Shown piece by piece: positions 1-6,186 of a DNA stretch of 11,271 nt. The notes below the pieces were generated by a model that was not told the origin of the DNA, did not search any database, and saw only the letters and a list, made by a program, of their open reading frames with translations. Location: NCBI GenBank assembly GCA_020052215.1, contig JAGVPN010000169.1, forward strand, positions 1-11,271, given 5' to 3'. Within the stretch, counting starts at the first letter, position 1. Each line of letters opens with the position of its first letter. The DNA is from Syntrophobacterales bacterium (GTDB taxonomy: Bacteria; Desulfobacterota; Desulfobaccia; Desulfobaccales; 0-14-0-80-60-11). The position numbers and the translations under genes are program-made.

Positions 1-1
1 C

Positions 2-1405
2 ATGTCAGAAGTGCGCACCCGATTTTCCCCCAGCCCCACCGGCGCCCTCCACCTGGGCGGCGCCCACACGGCGCTGTTCAACTGGCTCATTGCCCGACAT
101 TATCAGGGAACTTTCATTCTCCGGATCGAAGACACCGACCAGGAGCGGTCCCAGGAAAAGTTCGTCACCGAGATCCTGGAGGCCCTGACCTGGCTGGGCC
201 TGGACTGGGATGAAGGCCCCTTTCGGCAGATGGAACGCCTGCCCATCTATCAAGACTACATCAACCGTCTGTTGGCCAAGAGCGCCGCCTATTACTGCAA
301 CTGCCCGCCCCAGGATGCCAAGGCCCGCCAGGCCGCCCTGGCCCGGGGCGAGAAACCCAAATACGACGGCCGCTGCCGGGAGCTTAACCTCCCGGCCGGG
401 CCGAATACCGCGGTCCGCTTCAAGACCCGCCACACCGGCGTCACCCATTGGGATGACCAGATTAAAGGGTCCATCGCCTTTGACAACCAGGAACTTGACG
501 ACCTGGTGCTCCAGCGGGCCGACGGCATTCCCACCTACAATTTCGCGGTGGTGGTGGATGACCTCACCATGGCGGTCACCCACGTCATCCGGGGGGAAGA
601 CCACATCCCCAACACCCCCCGGCAGCTCCTGATCTATGAGGCCCTGGGAGTCACCCCGCCCTTCTTCGCCCACATGCCCCTGATGCTGGGCCAAGACCGG
701 GCCAAGCTCTCCAAGCGCCACGGCGCCCTGCCCGCCTTGGCCTACCGGGAGCAAGGCTTTCTGCCCCATGCCCTGAACAACTACCTGGCCCGGCTGGGCT
801 GGTCCCACGGCGACCAGGAGATCTTCTCCCGGGAAGAACTCATCAATTTTTTCACCCTGAACCAGGTGACCAAATCCCCGGGGGTCTTTGACCAGGAAAA
901 GCTCCTGTGGCTCAATAGCCACTATCTCAAGGAGATGCCGGCCCCGGAGCTGGCCCGGACCGTGACCCCCTTTCTGGCCGCCCAGGGGATCTCCGACCCG
1001 GACCAGGATTATCTGGCCCGGGTGGTACCCACCCTGAGCGCCCGGTGCAAGACCCTGGTGGAAATGGCCGCGGCCGCCCGCTTCTATTTCCTGGACCCCC
1101 GGCCCTACGAGCTTAAGGCGGCCCAAAAATTCCTCACCCCGGCCGCCGCCCCCAATCTGAAGGAGATTGCGGCGCGCCTGGACAAATTGCCCGACCCCTC
1201 GGAAGAGGCCTTGAATCGGATGTTCACCGACCTGGCCCAGACCACCGGGCAGAAGATGGCCAACCTGGCCCAGCCGGTGCGGGTGGCCTTGACCGGCAAG
1301 ACCGCCAGTCCCGGCCTCTATGAAATCATCCATCTCCTGGGCCGGGAGGAGGCCTTGCGGCGGATCAACCACGGCATTGACTTTGCGGAACGGCAGGACT
1401 CGTAA
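2..1405 (+). CDS. gltX: Glutamyl-tRNA synthetase (GluRS), class I
   Basis: This 467-residue cytoplasmic enzyme charges tRNA-Glu with glutamate using ATP. The N-terminal Rossmann catalytic domain opens with SPSPTGALHLGG (residues 9-20), which holds the HIGH-type signature as HLGG (17-20). The KMSKS equivalent is KLSKR (235-239), and RGEDHIPNTPRQ (197-208) is the usual GluRS active-site segment. Three cysteines at 99, 101 and 125 match the zinc-site spacing of E. coli GluRS (CxC...C), but the fourth ligand position, usually His, is Glu127. The C-terminal helical anticodon-binding region runs from about residue 310 to the end. Length is normal for bacterial GluRS. The ATG is the second base of the window, so its ribosome-binding site cannot be seen, but the protein begins just where the family does. 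Whether it is discriminating (tRNA-Glu only) or also charges tRNA-Gln cannot be told from this sequence. Confidence 0.97.
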   Translation: MSEVRTRFSPSPTGALHLGGAHTALFNWLIARHYQGTFILRIEDTDQERSQEKFVTEILEALTWLGLDWDEGPFRQMERLPIYQDYINRLLAKSAAYYCNCPPQDAKARQAALARGEKPKYDGRCRELNLPAGPNTAVRFKTRHTGVTHWDDQIKGSIAFDNQELDDLVLQRADGIPTYNFAVVVDDLTMAVTHVIRGEDHIPNTPRQLLIYEALGVTPPFFAHMPLMLGQDRAKLSKRHGALPALAYREQGFLPHALNNYLARLGWSHGDQEIFSREELINFFTLNQVTKSPGVFDQEKLLWLNSHYLKEMPAPELARTVTPFLAAQGISDPDQDYLARVVPTLSARCKTLVEMAAAARFYFLDPRPYELKAAQKFLTPAAAPNLKEIAARLDKLPDPSEEALNRMFTDLAQTTGQKMANLAQPVRVALTGKTASPGLYEIIHLLGREEALRRINHGIDFAERQDS

Positions 1406-1500
1406 TTGCTGGAGTTATTCAGGGTGCGCCCTGCGCACCACTTAACTGAATTGAATTGACCCACCGGCTGATTTTTTGCCATATTTTAAGGAGGTTAGTC

Positions 1501-1692
1501 ATGGCGGAACAGAATCAATCTTATCGGAAAAAGCAGGCTTACCTGGTGCTCCTGGTGTTTGCTTGCCTGGGACTCGCCATTTGGGGGCATAGCGCCCCGG
1601 TAGCCGTGGTCGCCATCCTGGCGGCCTGCGGCATCTGTTTCTACGCCTCCACTCTGGAGCCGGAAAAAAAGCCTGACGAACACCATCATTAG
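1501..1692 (+). CDS. Small two-helix membrane protein, function unknown
   Basis: This is a 63-residue predicted inner-membrane protein. A strong Shine-Dalgarno sequence AAGGAGG (1488-1494) lies 6 bases before the ATG at 1501. This decides the start over an in-frame TTG further upstream at 1456. A short polar, basic N-terminus (NQSYRKKQ) is followed by two hydrophobic stretches at about residues 13-30 and 32-50, joined by a tight WGHSAP turn, which suggests a helical hairpin. The C-terminus is charged and ends in three histidines (EPEKKPDEHHH). It lies 95 bases after gltX and 203 bases before the formyltransferase gene, all on the same strand, so cotranscription is possible but unproven. I do not recognise a family. 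The strong ribosome-binding site and clear membrane topology make it likely to be a real gene. Confidence 0.72.
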   Translation: MAEQNQSYRKKQAYLVLLVFACLGLAIWGHSAPVAVVAILAACGICFYASTLEPEKKPDEHHH

Positions 1693-1895
1693 TCAGCCGG
1701 GGTGGGTGGAGGGCCCCCCTCCCCTTCCCCCGGAGACCGCTTCAACCCTCAGGTGACCATCTGGCCTGGGCAGTTGGATTTCTCGCCGCCGCCCTGCCAG
1801 GTTCAATAACCGGGTGGGCGGCGGTGCGGACCCAGCGATCATCCTGCTTTTCTCCGCGCCTGCCGCACCCGCTTCCCAACCACAAGGAGGGCCTT

Positions 1896-2834
1896 ATGCG
1901 CATCACCTTGATCGGCCAGGCGGCCTTTGGCGCGGACGTCCTGAAAGGCTTAATCCAGCAGGGGCAACAGGTCGTGGGCGTCTTTTGCCCCCCGGATCGG
2001 GGCAGCAAGCTCGACCCCCTCAAAGACGCGGCCCTGGCCGCCGGGATTCCCGTGTGGCAACCGCCCCGGATGAAAGACCCCCAGGCCTACGATCAGATGG
2101 TTGCCCTCAATCCCGACCTGGCGGTCCTGGCCTTCGTCACCGACATCGTGCCCGGCAAAGTCCTGGCCGTCCCCAAGCTGGGGTCCATCTGCTACCATCC
2201 CTCCATCCTCCCCAAATACCGCGGCGCTTCGGCCATCAACTGGGCGGTGATCAACGGCGAGCGGGAAACCGGACTCAGCATCTTCTGGGTGGATGAAGGC
2301 ATCGACACCGGCGACCTCCTCCTCCAGAAGAAGGTGGAGATCGGCCCCAACGAAACCACCGGGGAGCTTTACTTCAATAAGCTTTATCAGTTGGGAGTGG
2401 AAGCCTGCCTAGAAGCGGTGGATCTCGTGGCCCGGGGGCAGGCACCCCGGATTCCCCAGGACCACTCCCTGGGCACCTACGACCCCCCGTGCGACGAGAA
2501 GGTGGCCGCCCTCAACTGGAACCAGCCGGGCCGCCAGGTGTTCAACTTCATCCGGGGCTGCGATCCCCAGCCCGGCGCCACCACCACCCTCAGGGGCGAG
2601 CAGGTGAAGCTCTATAATGCCTCCTTCCTCATGGACGACCACACCGCCCCCCCCGGGGAGATTCTGGAAGTCACGGACAAGGGGATCAAGGTGGCCGTGT
2701 CCGGGGCCGCGGTCTTGATCACCCGCTTTCGCACCAAGGACCTGGGCAAGGTCAAGGCCCCGGAGTTTGTCGAGGCGAAAAAACCCCGGCCCGGCGACCG
2801 GTTCGGGGCACCCGCGGTCATGCGGTGCTGCTGA
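1896..2834 (+). CDS. Formyltransferase-fold protein resembling the 10-formyl-THF dehydrogenase hydrolase domain
   Basis: This 312-residue protein belongs to the formyltransferase family that includes methionyl-tRNA formyltransferase (Fmt) and the N-terminal hydrolase domain of 10-formyltetrahydrofolate dehydrogenase (FDH/ALDH1L1). The ATG at 1896 has AAGGAGG at 1884-1890, 5 bases upstream; an in-frame ATG at 1824 lacks such a site. The N-terminal Rossmann domain (about 1-200) holds GSICYHPSILPKYRGASAINW (96-116, key residues Y100, H101, P102, R109, G110) and FWVDEGIDTGDLLLQ (130-144). The catalytic pair His101 and Asp137 is 36 residues apart, as for His106 and Asp142 in FDH. The Asn two residues before the catalytic His in Fmt (NxH) is Cys99 here. 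The C-terminal part (about 205-310) would be the OB-fold Fmt_C domain. No aldehyde dehydrogenase domain follows. From these features it more likely acts on formyl-THF, or transfers formyl to a substrate other than Met-tRNA; automatic annotation would probably say Fmt. Confidence 0.85.
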   Translation: MRITLIGQAAFGADVLKGLIQQGQQVVGVFCPPDRGSKLDPLKDAALAAGIPVWQPPRMKDPQAYDQMVALNPDLAVLAFVTDIVPGKVLAVPKLGSICYHPSILPKYRGASAINWAVINGERETGLSIFWVDEGIDTGDLLLQKKVEIGPNETTGELYFNKLYQLGVEACLEAVDLVARGQAPRIPQDHSLGTYDPPCDEKVAALNWNQPGRQVFNFIRGCDPQPGATTTLRGEQVKLYNASFLMDDHTAPPGEILEVTDKGIKVAVSGAAVLITRFRTKDLGKVKAPEFVEAKKPRPGDRFGAPAVMRCC

Positions 2835-2880
2835 GGGCCAGGTTTACGTTTCTGGCTTGAAAAATTAGCTATGAAGTGTA

Positions 2881-2926
2881 GGACAGCCGCCCACGGCTGT
2901 CCAAGCACAGGTTGAAAACCTGTGCT
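2881..2926. repeat. Pair of adjacent perfect palindromes (REP-like)
   Basis: Two hairpins sit side by side. The first has arms GGACAGCCG (2881-2889) and CGGCTGTCC (2894-2902) around a 4-base loop. The second has arms AGCACAGGTT (2904-2913) and AACCTGTGCT (2917-2926) around GAA. They begin 47 bases after the formyltransferase stop codon. Neither is followed by a T-run, so they look more like mobile extragenic palindromes than terminators. Similar intergenic palindromes recur in deltaproteobacterial genomes (general knowledge, not searched here). Confidence 0.75.
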
Positions 2927-2996
2927 ACCAAATTTTTTCATGACTTACGGGTGGGCCACCGGCCCATGAGCGCCTGGTCTAAAAAGTCCTTATATT

Positions 2997-3106
2997 CCCT
3001 CCCCCTTGATGGGGGAGGGTTAGGGTGGGGGGGGAAATGCCGCGTTATAATGGGGTGTTCTCTGCCATCCCCCTCCCCCCAACCCCCTCCCACAACGGGG
3101 AGGGGG
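2997..3106. repeat. Two inverted copies of a C/G-rich palindromic repeat
   Basis: Copy 1 has arms CCCTCCCCC (2997-3005) and GGGGGAGGG (3011-3019) around TTGAT, followed by TTAGGGTGGGG. Copy 2 is in reverse-complement orientation, with arms CCCCCTCCC (3083-3091) and GGGAGGGGG (3098-3106), and is preceded by the complementary CCCCCCAA tail. The roughly 30-base interior contains a lone TATAAT (3046-3051) with no obvious -35. This matches a widespread proteobacterial repeat that gives spurious Pro/Gly-rich peptides such as SPQPPPTTGRG. No gene is present. Confidence 0.75.
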
Positions 3107-3118
3107 AATTTGTTATCT

Positions 3119-3262
3119 CGTTCCCAAGCTCCTGCTTGGGAACGCAAATTTTGGCCCAAGCTCCGCTTGGGCGCCATGCCCCAATGCCAGCACCTATGAA
3201 GAATAATACTTGCAAAACCGCGTCTTCAGGTTAATCGGTTCCCAAGCGGGAGCTTGGGAACC
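3119..3262. repeat. Palindrome-bounded repeat element (CCCAAGC/GCTTGGG family)
   Basis: Three hairpins share one core. CGTTCCCAAGC (3119-3129) pairs with GCTTGGGAACG (3134-3144); GCCCAAGC (3154-3161) pairs with GCTTGGGC (3165-3172); GGTTCCCAAGC (3237-3247) pairs with GCTTGGGAACC (3252-3262). The outer two bound a 144-base segment with 64 bases of unrelated DNA after the second hairpin. The layout could be a small non-autonomous element with hairpin ends, or simply repeated insertions of one palindrome. No transposase is visible. Together with the two preceding repeat entries this accounts for most of the 460-base gene-free stretch 2835-3294, in which I see no other gene or RNA. Confidence 0.7.
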
Positions 3263-3294
3263 AGTTAAATAAATTATCTCGGACCAAGTAATCA

Positions 3295-3774
3295 ATGGCA
3301 GCCCATCTCAAAGACAAAAATATTACCCTCAAGTCCCGCTACCTGGCCGTCAACTTCATCGGGCTGGCCATGATCGCCTCGGTCTTTGTCTATGCCGGGG
3401 TGGTGGAGCTGCTCAAGTGGCAGATGGCCCCCTTCGCCGGCTTCGCCAAACTCGACCCCCGCACGGCAGCCCTCCTCAAGTATGGCTTTCTGGCCATCGC
3501 CGCGGCCCAGTATGGGGCCATCAAGGTCGTGAAGAAAATCTTGCCGGCCAAATCAACGGACAACCTGCCCCAGACTGCCATCATTACCTTCGCCCTGTGC
3601 GAATCCGTGGCGGTCCTGGGCCTGGTCCTCTTTCTGCTAGCCGGCAATTCCATGGATTTCTATATATTTATGGTGATTTCCCTGGGGTTTTTTTACCTGT
3701 TCTTCCCCAAGTACGAGCAGTGGGAAGAGCGGGTGATGGCCGCAGGTCCTGGGAAAATGGATGCGTCTCGATAG
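3295..3774 (+). CDS. Four-helix membrane protein, function unknown
   Basis: This is a 159-residue predicted integral membrane protein. Hydrophobic segments lie at about residues 18-40, 58-78, 93-116 and 119-138, with a polar, basic N-terminus and a charged C-terminal tail (KYEQWEERVMAAGPGKMDASR). The third segment contains an acidic residue, Glu103, in the context ITFALCESVAVLGLVLFLL. This resembles the proton-binding helix of ATP-synthase c-subunits, but the protein is twice the length of a c-subunit and is not near atp genes. The ATG at 3295 has no convincing Shine-Dalgarno sequence and lies 33 bases after a palindromic repeat; no later start preserves the first helix. The gene is flanked on both sides by repeat clusters and stands alone on the plus strand. 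I do not assign a function. Confidence 0.75.
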   Translation: MAAHLKDKNITLKSRYLAVNFIGLAMIASVFVYAGVVELLKWQMAPFAGFAKLDPRTAALLKYGFLAIAAAQYGAIKVVKKILPAKSTDNLPQTAIITFALCESVAVLGLVLFLLAGNSMDFYIFMVISLGFFYLFFPKYEQWEERVMAAGPGKMDASR

Positions 3775-3835
3775 GTTTGGGGTTCGTTAACGATCGGAAT
3801 TTTCAGAATTACTTTTAAATACGGGGTTCTTAAGT

Positions 3836-3932
3836 CCCCCTTTTTAAAAGGGGGATTTAGGGGGATTATCAGGGACTTATTTATAATCCCCCCTGTCTCA
3901 CCTTTAGGAAAGGGGGGTAAATCCCCTGGCTT
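3836..3932. repeat. Two inverted copies of a CCCCCTTT/AAAGGGGG repeat
   Basis: The left copy holds a hairpin CCCCCTTTT (3836-3844) / AAAAGGGGG (3846-3854), then TTTAGGGGGATTAT. The right copy is inverted and starts ATAATCCCCCC (3883-3893), with a weaker CCTTT (3901-3905) / AAAGG (3909-3913) stem and a final TAAATCCCC. The copies meet as GGGGGATTAT (3860-3869) and ATAATCCCCC (3883-3892), a perfect 10-bp inverted repeat. This is a well-known type of low-complexity bacterial repeat whose spurious peptide reads like LIIPLNPPFKKGDL. It begins 61 bases after the membrane-protein stop codon and could also act as a weak transcription stop. Confidence 0.75.
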
Positions 3933-3979
3933 CAACCGTATTGGGAATGTCCAAATAGCTTTAGAACCAAGAGGTTGTC

Positions 3980-4204
3980 ATGAAATGCGTCATTTGCCGG
4001 GAAGGGCAAACCGCCCCGGGACAGGCTACCGTAACCTTGCAGCGCCATGAGAGCGCCATTATTTTCAAAAATGTGCCCGCCCAGGTGTGCGCCAACTGCG
4101 GCGAATATTATCTCTCCGAAGCTGTCACCAACCAGTTGCTCACCAGGGCCGAAATCGCCGTGCAGAGCGGAGCCGAATTGGAGATTCTTCGCTTTGCCGC
4201 CTAA
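3980..4204 (+). CDS. YgiT-type zinc-finger protein (MqsA N-domain-like), apparently orphan
   Basis: This 74-residue protein matches the YgiT/MqsA-type zinc-finger family. It has a paired-cysteine knuckle CVIC (Cys3, Cys6) and a second knuckle CANC (Cys37, Cys40), with the typical middle segment TVTLQRHESAIIFKNVPAQV and then GEYYLSEAV. It lacks the C-terminal helix-turn-helix of full-length MqsA. A good ribosome-binding site, AAGAGG (3969-3974), lies 5 bases before the ATG. Such small proteins usually form the antitoxin half of a toxin-antitoxin pair, with the toxin gene just upstream. Here the 205 bases upstream hold only a repeat cluster, so no toxin is visible. The stop codon is 10 bases before the next ATG, so translation is probably coupled to the HDAC-like gene. 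The role (DNA binding, metal binding or a relic antitoxin) is not resolved. Confidence 0.85.
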   Translation: MKCVICREGQTAPGQATVTLQRHESAIIFKNVPAQVCANCGEYYLSEAVTNQLLTRAEIAVQSGAELEILRFAA

Positions 4205-4214
4205 AAGCGAGGTC

Positions 4215-5063
4215 ATGAAACGCATCGGCATCTACTACCACCCCTCCTTCAGCCGCAAGAGCTACATGACCGTGGGCAATCGGCTGCGGGACTTTCCCGA
4301 GGCTCTATCTCCGCTCCTGGCCCGGTCCAACGTGCGCCTCATCGAGTCCCCCCGGGTGTCCGAGGAGCTCGTCCTCAAGGTTCACGCCCCGGAGATGCTC
4401 ACCATGGTGGCCCAGGACGGCTTCTGCTCCACGGCCTACGAGTCCGTGGGCTCCGTGGTGGCCGGCATGGCGGATTTGGCCACCGGTGCGGTCGACCGGG
4501 CCTTCTGCTTCATCGGCGCCGGCGGCCACCACGCGGGCTACCGCCAGTTCTGGGGGGCCTGCTGCTTCAATGACGTGGTCATCGCCCTGACCCACACCCG
4601 GGAAATCAGCCCCTGGCGGCGCTTTGCCATCGTGGACACCGACGCTCACCACGGCGACGGCACCCGCCAGTTGGTGCGGGACGACCCCGGGGTCTTCCAC
4701 CTGTGCTTCTGCGGCCTCAATTTCACCAGCGACGACGGCGCCAAGGTGGATGTCAACGCCTACGGCCTCAATCCCCACGCCGACCCCAATGCCCAGTACG
4801 TGGAACTGGTGCGCCGGAACCTGCCCGTAATCGCACCCTTCAAGCCGGACCTGCTTATCTGGTATTACGGCTTCGACACCCACCGGGATGACTACGGCTC
4901 CCTGGGCCTCACCGAGGCGGCCTATTTCGCCATCTGCGACCTGATGCTGGCCGCCGCCGCCGAGATGGCGGTCCCCCTGATGGTGGTCCTGGCGGGCGGC
5001 TCCATGTCCCACCTGGCCACGGCCACCATCCCGGAAATCATCCGCCGCCTGGCGGAGGTCTGA
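4215..5063 (+). CDS. Histone-deacetylase-fold protein (arginase/HDAC superfamily) with Tyr to Ser active-site change
   Basis: This 282-residue protein belongs to the HDAC/acetoin-utilisation/acetylpolyamine amidohydrolase family, zinc enzymes that remove acetyl groups from lysine or polyamines. The key segments are present: GGHHAGY (103-109) with the His-His pair at 105-106; GACCFNDV (114-121); DTDAHHGDG (141-149) with zinc ligands Asp143 and His145; and GFDTHRDD (219-226) with the third ligand Asp221, followed by GSLGLT. At the position where HDACs have the GGY tyrosine that stabilises the transition state (Tyr306 in HDAC8), this protein has GGS, with Ser263. The ATG at 4215 follows a GAGG sequence and lies 10 bases after the zinc-finger stop codon. 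Earlier in-frame starts overlap that gene and add non-homologous residues. Nine bases separate it from the PAS-GGDEF gene. Activity may be altered or aimed at another substrate; the substrate is unknown. Confidence 0.9.
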   Translation: MKRIGIYYHPSFSRKSYMTVGNRLRDFPEALSPLLARSNVRLIESPRVSEELVLKVHAPEMLTMVAQDGFCSTAYESVGSVVAGMADLATGAVDRAFCFIGAGGHHAGYRQFWGACCFNDVVIALTHTREISPWRRFAIVDTDAHHGDGTRQLVRDDPGVFHLCFCGLNFTSDDGAKVDVNAYGLNPHADPNAQYVELVRRNLPVIAPFKPDLLIWYYGFDTHRDDYGSLGLTEAAYFAICDLMLAAAAEMAVPLMVVLAGGSMSHLATATIPEIIRRLAEV

Positions 5064-5072
5064 GAGAGACCC

Positions 5073-5981
5073 ATGGACAACATCAGCCCAAATTTCTATG
5101 AAACCCTGCTGGACAACCTGTACGACGGCGTCTATTTCGTGGACCGGGAGAGGAGAATCACTTTCTGGAATAAGGCCGCGGAAAGAATCACCGGATTCAC
5201 CAAAGGGGAAGTCCTGGGCAAGTGTTGCGCCGACAACCTGTTACGCCACGTGGACAATCGTGGCAATTCCCTGTGCCAGGGGGCCTGCCCCCTATCCCAT
5301 TCCTTGCATGATGGCCAATTCCGGTCTGCCTCGGTTTTCCTCCACCATAAAAATGGGCACCGGTTGCCCGTGGCCGTTGGGATCGCCCCCATTACCGACA
5401 CAGAGCAGAAAATTATTGGGGCGGTGGAGATCTTCCGGGACAATTCCGCCACCGTCGCGGCCATGGAGCACCTCAAGGAACTGGAAGACCTGGTCTACCT
5501 GGATGGGCTGACCAAGATCGCCAACCGCGCCTATCTGGAAACCTTTATCGTCTCTAAATTCAACGAATTACAGCGCCTGGGCTGGTCTTTCGGGGTGATT
5601 TTCGTCGACGTGGACCAATTCAAGCCAGTGAACGACACCTTTGGCCACCAGGCCGGGGACCTGGTCCTGAAAATGGTGGCCCAGACCCTGTTGAAAAATT
5701 GTCGCTCCTTCGACCTGGTGGGCAGGTGGGGTGGCGAAGAATTTCTCTGTGTTATAAGTAAGTTAAAAGATGAGGACGAGATCATCGTCATCGCGGAGCG
5801 GCTGCGCGCCCTGGTGGAAAGTTCTTGGGTTACACTGCCGGACTGCTCCCTCCACGTCACCATTTCCCTGGGCGTAACCCTGGCCCGGCTGCCAGACACC
5901 CCTGAAACTTTGATCCACCGGGCCGATGGCCTGATGTACCGGAGCAAAGTGGCGGGGGCCAATCGCTTAACCTATGCATAA
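5073..5981 (+). CDS. PAS-GGDEF diguanylate cyclase
   Basis: This 302-residue protein most likely makes the second messenger c-di-GMP from two GTP. The N-terminal PAS domain (about 8-125) begins ETLLDNLYDGVYFVDRERRI and ends GAVEIFRDNS. It contains a cysteine/histidine-rich loop (Cys51, Cys52, His59, Cys68, Cys72) that could bind a metal, haem or Fe-S ligand or sense redox state; that role is inferred. A short coiled linker (about 128-140) leads to the GGDEF domain (about 141-302). DGLTKIANR (144-152), FVDVDQFKPVND (177-188) and the signature GGEEF (220-224) are intact, so it should be active. The RxxD inhibitory site is present as RSFD (211-214), five residues before GGEEF, so product feedback is expected. 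No signal peptide or membrane helix is seen, which suggests a cytoplasmic sensor. It begins 9 bases after the HDAC-like gene, in an apparent operon. Confidence 0.94.
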   Translation: MDNISPNFYETLLDNLYDGVYFVDRERRITFWNKAAERITGFTKGEVLGKCCADNLLRHVDNRGNSLCQGACPLSHSLHDGQFRSASVFLHHKNGHRLPVAVGIAPITDTEQKIIGAVEIFRDNSATVAAMEHLKELEDLVYLDGLTKIANRAYLETFIVSKFNELQRLGWSFGVIFVDVDQFKPVNDTFGHQAGDLVLKMVAQTLLKNCRSFDLVGRWGGEEFLCVISKLKDEDEIIVIAERLRALVESSWVTLPDCSLHVTISLGVTLARLPDTPETLIHRADGLMYRSKVAGANRLTYA

Positions 5982-6073
5982 CTTCCGGTCCGGCAAGGTT
6001 GTGGCTGGACCAGAGAAGGCGCCGGCCCCGCGATAATCCGCCCGTTTGCTGGTGAGATAACGGACGCTTACCC

Positions 6074-6102
6074 TTGCCGGAGGTCAGATTTTAATCTATA
6101 AT
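6074..6102 (+). promoter_or_regulatory. Sigma70-type promoter upstream of prfA-prmC
   Basis: A -35 element TTGCCG (6074-6079) is followed by exactly 17 bases and a perfect -10 TATAAT (6097-6102). Transcription would start near 6109, giving a leader of about 78 bases before prfA. The -35 lies inside CCTTGCCGGA (6072-6081), which has a perfect inverted partner TCCGGCAAGG at 5989-5998, just after the GGDEF gene. The partner may be coincidental. This makes prfA-prmC an independent transcription unit. Confidence 0.7.
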
Positions 6103-6186
6103 AATACATTCAAATGTTGAGATAATTTCCCCTAACTTTAGAACCGCCGGCCGGGGCCAAACGCCCTGGCGCACTGATATCTTCCT

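Noticed and set aside
5..1372. 455-residue open frame antisense to gltX
   Set aside because: Gly/Pro/Val/His-rich translation with no family features; a GC-rich shadow of gltX.
1423..1439. Hairpin GGTGCGC/GCGCACC after gltX as a terminator
   Set aside because: The 7-bp stem is real but no T-run follows, so intrinsic termination is not supported.
2912..3234. Overlapping short Pro/Gly-rich frames on both strands
   Set aside because: They translate known palindromic repeats (PPPTTGRG, SQAPAWER-like peptides), not genes.
4047..4214. Upstream start extending the HDAC-like protein by 56 residues
   Set aside because: The extension overlaps the zinc-finger gene and shows no homology-like sequence; the ATG at 4215 fits the family start.
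4305..5012. 235-residue antisense frame over the HDAC-like gene
   Set aside because: Shadow frame rich in Gly, Val and His with no ribosome-binding site or motif.
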